Shown here: positions 61,201-64,000 of the stretch, piece by piece
Layout: each line of letters starts with the position of its first letter
Position numbering within the stretch: position 1 is the first letter of the stretch
From: Chenopodium formosanum
Taxonomy: Eukaryota; Streptophyta; Magnoliopsida; Caryophyllales; Amaranthaceae
Assembly (NCBI GenBank): GCA_024500155.1
Contig: CM044857.1
Location: 5,334,501 to 5,398,500, forward strand
DNA length: 64,000 nucleotides
Reading direction: 5' to 3'
The notes under the pieces: generated by a model
Seen by the model: the letters and a program-made list of their open reading frames with translations, nothing else
Databases searched by the model: none
Told to the model about the DNA's origin: nothing
Translations under genes and position numbers: made by a program

Positions 61201-63942
61201 TGTACGTTCTGACATGATCTCCTCTAGTGCTTTCTGAACAACATGCTCTGACTCCGAATCAAGAGCACTTGTGGCTTCATCCAGGATTAATATCTTTGGA
61301 TTTCGTATCACAGCTCTTGCTATAGCGATTCGTTGTTTTTGTCCACCAGAAAGTTGAGTTCCCCCTTGCCCCACCTGAAAGCGATGAGCATTACAGCTGT
61401 AAATACAAATGCATCCTATACCATGAACTATGGAACCCTGACTCAGACTCATGGCATCTGAATGCCTGATATGCTTTCAAGTTCCAAATACTGAAGTAAG
61501 TATAGAAAAATCACAAAATTTTGATCTGAGTGAAACCCACCTGAGTATGATACCCCTCAGGTAAAGACTGGATAAAAGAATGTGCATTTGCAGCTTTGGC
61601 AGCTTCCACAACTTGCTGTATACCAGCTTCTTCTTTACCATATGAAATGTTCTCTGCTATGGTTGCAGCGAACAAGACTGGTTCTTGATTAACCAATCCC
61701 ATCTGTTCTCTCAACCATTTTAGCTGCAGATTTTGTACATCATGCCCATCCAACAGTATATGTCCTGGTATTAATTGTCATATTAAAACATAAAGGCCTA
61801 GTTTGATGTTCACAGTTTAATTAAGTAATATAATAACTTCAATTTAATACCTGAGGAAGGGTCATAGAAGCGTTGAACCAAGGAAATAATTGTGCTTTTT
61901 CCTGAGCCACTAGGACCTACGACAGCAAAACTCTTTCCAGCTGAAACTGAGAAACTCAAACCTTGAAAGATCATTTTAGACCGTGAAGGGTAAGAAAAGC
62001 AGACCTCACGGAACTCAATTTCCCCAACAATCTTCGGTAATGTAATTCCAGAAGCAAATCTTTTAGAGGAGCTACTATCAGTTTTAATCATGTTAATTAT
62101 ATTTGCAGCAGCAGCCTGAGCTTTAGCTACAGCAGCGATACTTGGAGCAGCTTGACCAAGTGCACTGCAAAAGCCAACAATTAATTCTGTTCAGAAGAGG
62201 CATGATTAACAAGTACACACTACATATTTGCCTGTCAACAAAGACTTACAATCCACTGAAGATGATGTTCAGAATTGTTGTAAAGGCTTTGCCTCCATTT
62301 GTTTGACGATGTCTGATAAGTATGCTGGCATACCATAGAAGTAAAGACCATGTACATAACAGAAGTCCGTAAGTGAATCCAATACCAAGACCTTTTGCAA
62401 GTCCACTCTTCTTCCCAAAATCAAGTGCTTTCTGAAGTGATCTAGAGTATTGTTCCACTGCTCTTGTTTCTCCCACAAATGAATGAACTGTACGAACTTG
62501 TGAAAACACCTGATCCATTATAGACAAAAAAGAAACAGGAGTTTTTTTTAATTAAAAAAAAAAATAACAAATCTAACGTAAATGCAGCAGTTTGAGTAGT
62601 TGCAGGAAACTTGCCTCTTCAGCAACCTTGCCAGATTCAGCATAAGCAGCTTCAGCCTTTTGTGATAAAGTAGACATAATGACAGTGTAAACTCCTCCAG
62701 CAATAGCAAGTAAAGGAACAGCAGCCAAGGTGAGAAGTGCAAGCTTCCATACTGACAAGGAGCCTACTATGAAACCCACAACAAATTGAGAAAGGTAGCG
62801 CAAGCTATGTCCTATCTGCAAGATGAAAGAGTGTAAAAAGGAGGGGAAAAACTCGAAAAGCAGTAGAGGAATGAGAAAAAGACTTACCTTTTCACCTATG
62901 GCATCCTGTACTAGTATTGCATCACTAGTAATGTGAAAGACTAAGTTTTTGTTCTGGGCTCCAGTGTCAAAAAAATTTATATCCTGTTTTAGAACAGCCT
63001 CAAGATATTTCAAACGCAGGCGCGCTGTTTGTCTTTCTCCTGTTTGCATCCAAAATGCCACTCCTGCAAAGGATTACACCAGGAAATTGTCAAAGAGGAA
63101 ATGAGAGAAATGTCTAGAAATATATATTTTACTGAATTATATAAAGCTAAAATAACCAGAAGAAATTTACCTAGCCACGAACTAAAAAACGTTATCAATC
63201 CGAGATAAATCATATACAAAGAAAGCTGTAGATAAGAATCAAAAACAAAGATTGTAAGCAAGGTATAAATCATTAGAGTCATATATCAGTTCTTCAAGAT
63301 TCCGAAAGACTAAAATATTGTGCACATATATAAGGACAGCAGTTGGCACAAAATGGATGTCAGCCAAACAAACGCTATAACTTAAACTAATGTGTATATA
63401 TTCTCTTAGCATGCATAATGAAAATAACTGCAACGTAAACATGACATTTTTACTCAAATAACTCTATTGCTGTAACAAATACGAGTAACAAATCTTTCTT
63501 ATCTTAGGGAAACTTTTAATACTCCCAATACAATTCTAAATGCTCTTGAACTTTCTGAAAATGACAGAATCCGAAGGAACAAATGAACACAAGCAAAAGA
63601 CAAACATAAAAGCAGATAACAGTTTTGCTAAAAATGGAGGGATATCTAACATCTTAGATATAATAAAGAGTCATCACGTACCTGCGAAACACGGTCAGAC
63701 ATTTTATCAGGATCTGCTCCTAATTTTCCGAGAGAATCAATCATACGGCCGAACAGCACAAAGAAAACAGGTAGCACAGCACCATGAACACAAGCTGCAA
63801 CGCCACCAAAAAACATCAAGAAGTAGTCCAATGTATCAGCTGCAGCAAATAACCCAAAAAAAGACACTTTTTCTGAGTTAGTTGTTGAACTGTTGGATGG
63901 TTCTTGGACATCTTGGTCCATATTTTGAGTAATTTCCTCCAT
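58256..63942 (-). CDS. ABCB13/14-like: ABC transporter B family member, ABCB13/14-like, full length
   Basis: Full-size P-glycoprotein type exporter at a membrane, layout TMD1-NBD1-TMD2-NBD2. Exons in order: 63682-63942, 63171-63225, 62888-63063, 62615-62815, 62250-62509, 61851-62164, 61541-61764, 60585-61374, 60017-60258 and 58256-59479; total 3747 nt, 1248 aa plus TAA, close to Arabidopsis ABCB13/14 length. The ATG at 63940-63942 is the first one in frame. NBD1: Walker A GPSGSGKST (401-409), LSGGQ (505-509), Walker B ILILDE (525-530). NBD2: Walker A GQSGSGKST (1036-1043 region), LSGGQ (about 1140), Walker B ILLLDE (about 1160). Family-typical phrases: LPVFFVLFGRMIDSLGKLGA, FWMQTGERQTARLRLKYLEA, MLSNEIGWFD, FLKGFGGDY. 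Intron 4 has a GC donor (AG|GCAAGT). Intron 8 contains a MITE. ABCB14 imports malate into guard cells and related members influence auxin transport; the substrate here is not deducible. Confidence 0.95.
60328..60547. mobile_element. Stowaway MITE in ABCB intron 8, TSD TA
   Basis: A 220-bp element with ends CTCCCTCTGTC and GAGGGAG. The inner inverted parts CACCTAAGTTAACAT and ATGTTAACTTAG pair. TA at 60326-60327 and 60548-60549 is the target duplication. It makes up about two thirds of the 326-bp intron. Confidence 0.85.
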
Positions 63943-64000
63943 TACCAAAACTAAGTTGCTAAACCTGCAGCAAATTCAGAGAGATAAACTTATGTTTAAA
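63943..64000 (-). other. ABCB 5' leader
   Basis: The sequence upstream of the ABCB start codon (minus strand). The promoter lies beyond the window edge. Confidence 0.5.

Overview
Plant nuclear DNA: the genes are split by many short introns, the intergenic DNA is AT-rich, and MITEs, LTR retroelements and a Helitron are abundant. The conserved proteins fit a eudicot; a Caryophyllales/Amaranthaceae (spinach- or beet-like) source is my guess from overall character, not a sequence-proven call.

Layout. (1) 1-3173, + strand: the last nine exons of a VPS35 retromer gene. (2) 3174-9199: AT-rich intergenic DNA with three small inverted-repeat elements. (3) 9200-11996, - strand: a complete seven-exon ROP/RAC small GTPase of the geranylgeranylated class (C-terminus CYIL). 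(4) 12432-14390: MITEs, TA microsatellites and a roughly 0.9-kb sequence present twice; the second copy is split in its TA tract. (5) about 14391-51311: a very large composite Helitron in + orientation, ending in a 9-bp-stem hairpin and CTAG. It carries a decayed Rep/PIF1-helicase gene, a decayed RPA70-like gene, an unrecognised upstream gene with an exon-pair duplication, and three minus-strand genes or fragments (an intact acidic coiled-coil ORF, a broken coiled-coil ORF, a broken two-B3-domain gene). Three LTR elements are nested in it, each with a perfect 5-bp target duplication: a 4.8-kb solo LTR (GAGTG), a 560-bp solo LTR (AGTAG) and an 8.9-kb non-coding LARD-type retrotransposon (ATGAC). 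A 1.0-kb GC-rich foldback element (8-bp TSD TAAAACTA) is also inside. (6) 51312-53136: the other half of the split repeat, an inverted-repeat element, and a 953-bp TIR element with a minisatellite. (7) 53705-57470: a minus-strand Ty1/copia element with two 182-bp LTRs, TSD GACTA, a broken pol and no gag. (8) 58256-63942, - strand: a complete ten-exon ABCB13/14-like ABC transporter of 1248 aa.

The three host genes (VPS35, ROP, ABCB) look intact where present. About 43 kb between ROP and ABCB is transposon-derived. The Helitron genes belong together functionally: HUH endonuclease plus helicase for rolling-circle transposition, with an RPA-like single-strand-DNA-binding protein. Every core gene has stops or frameshifts, so this copy cannot move by itself. 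The features most worth following up are the Helitron, its intact 234-aa minus-strand ORF, a 46-aa membrane-protein ORF with a strong Kozak context inside the 4.8-kb LTR, the foldback element, and a TGTCGC/GCGACA palindrome family in the LARD whose unit number explains the exact length difference between its LTRs.
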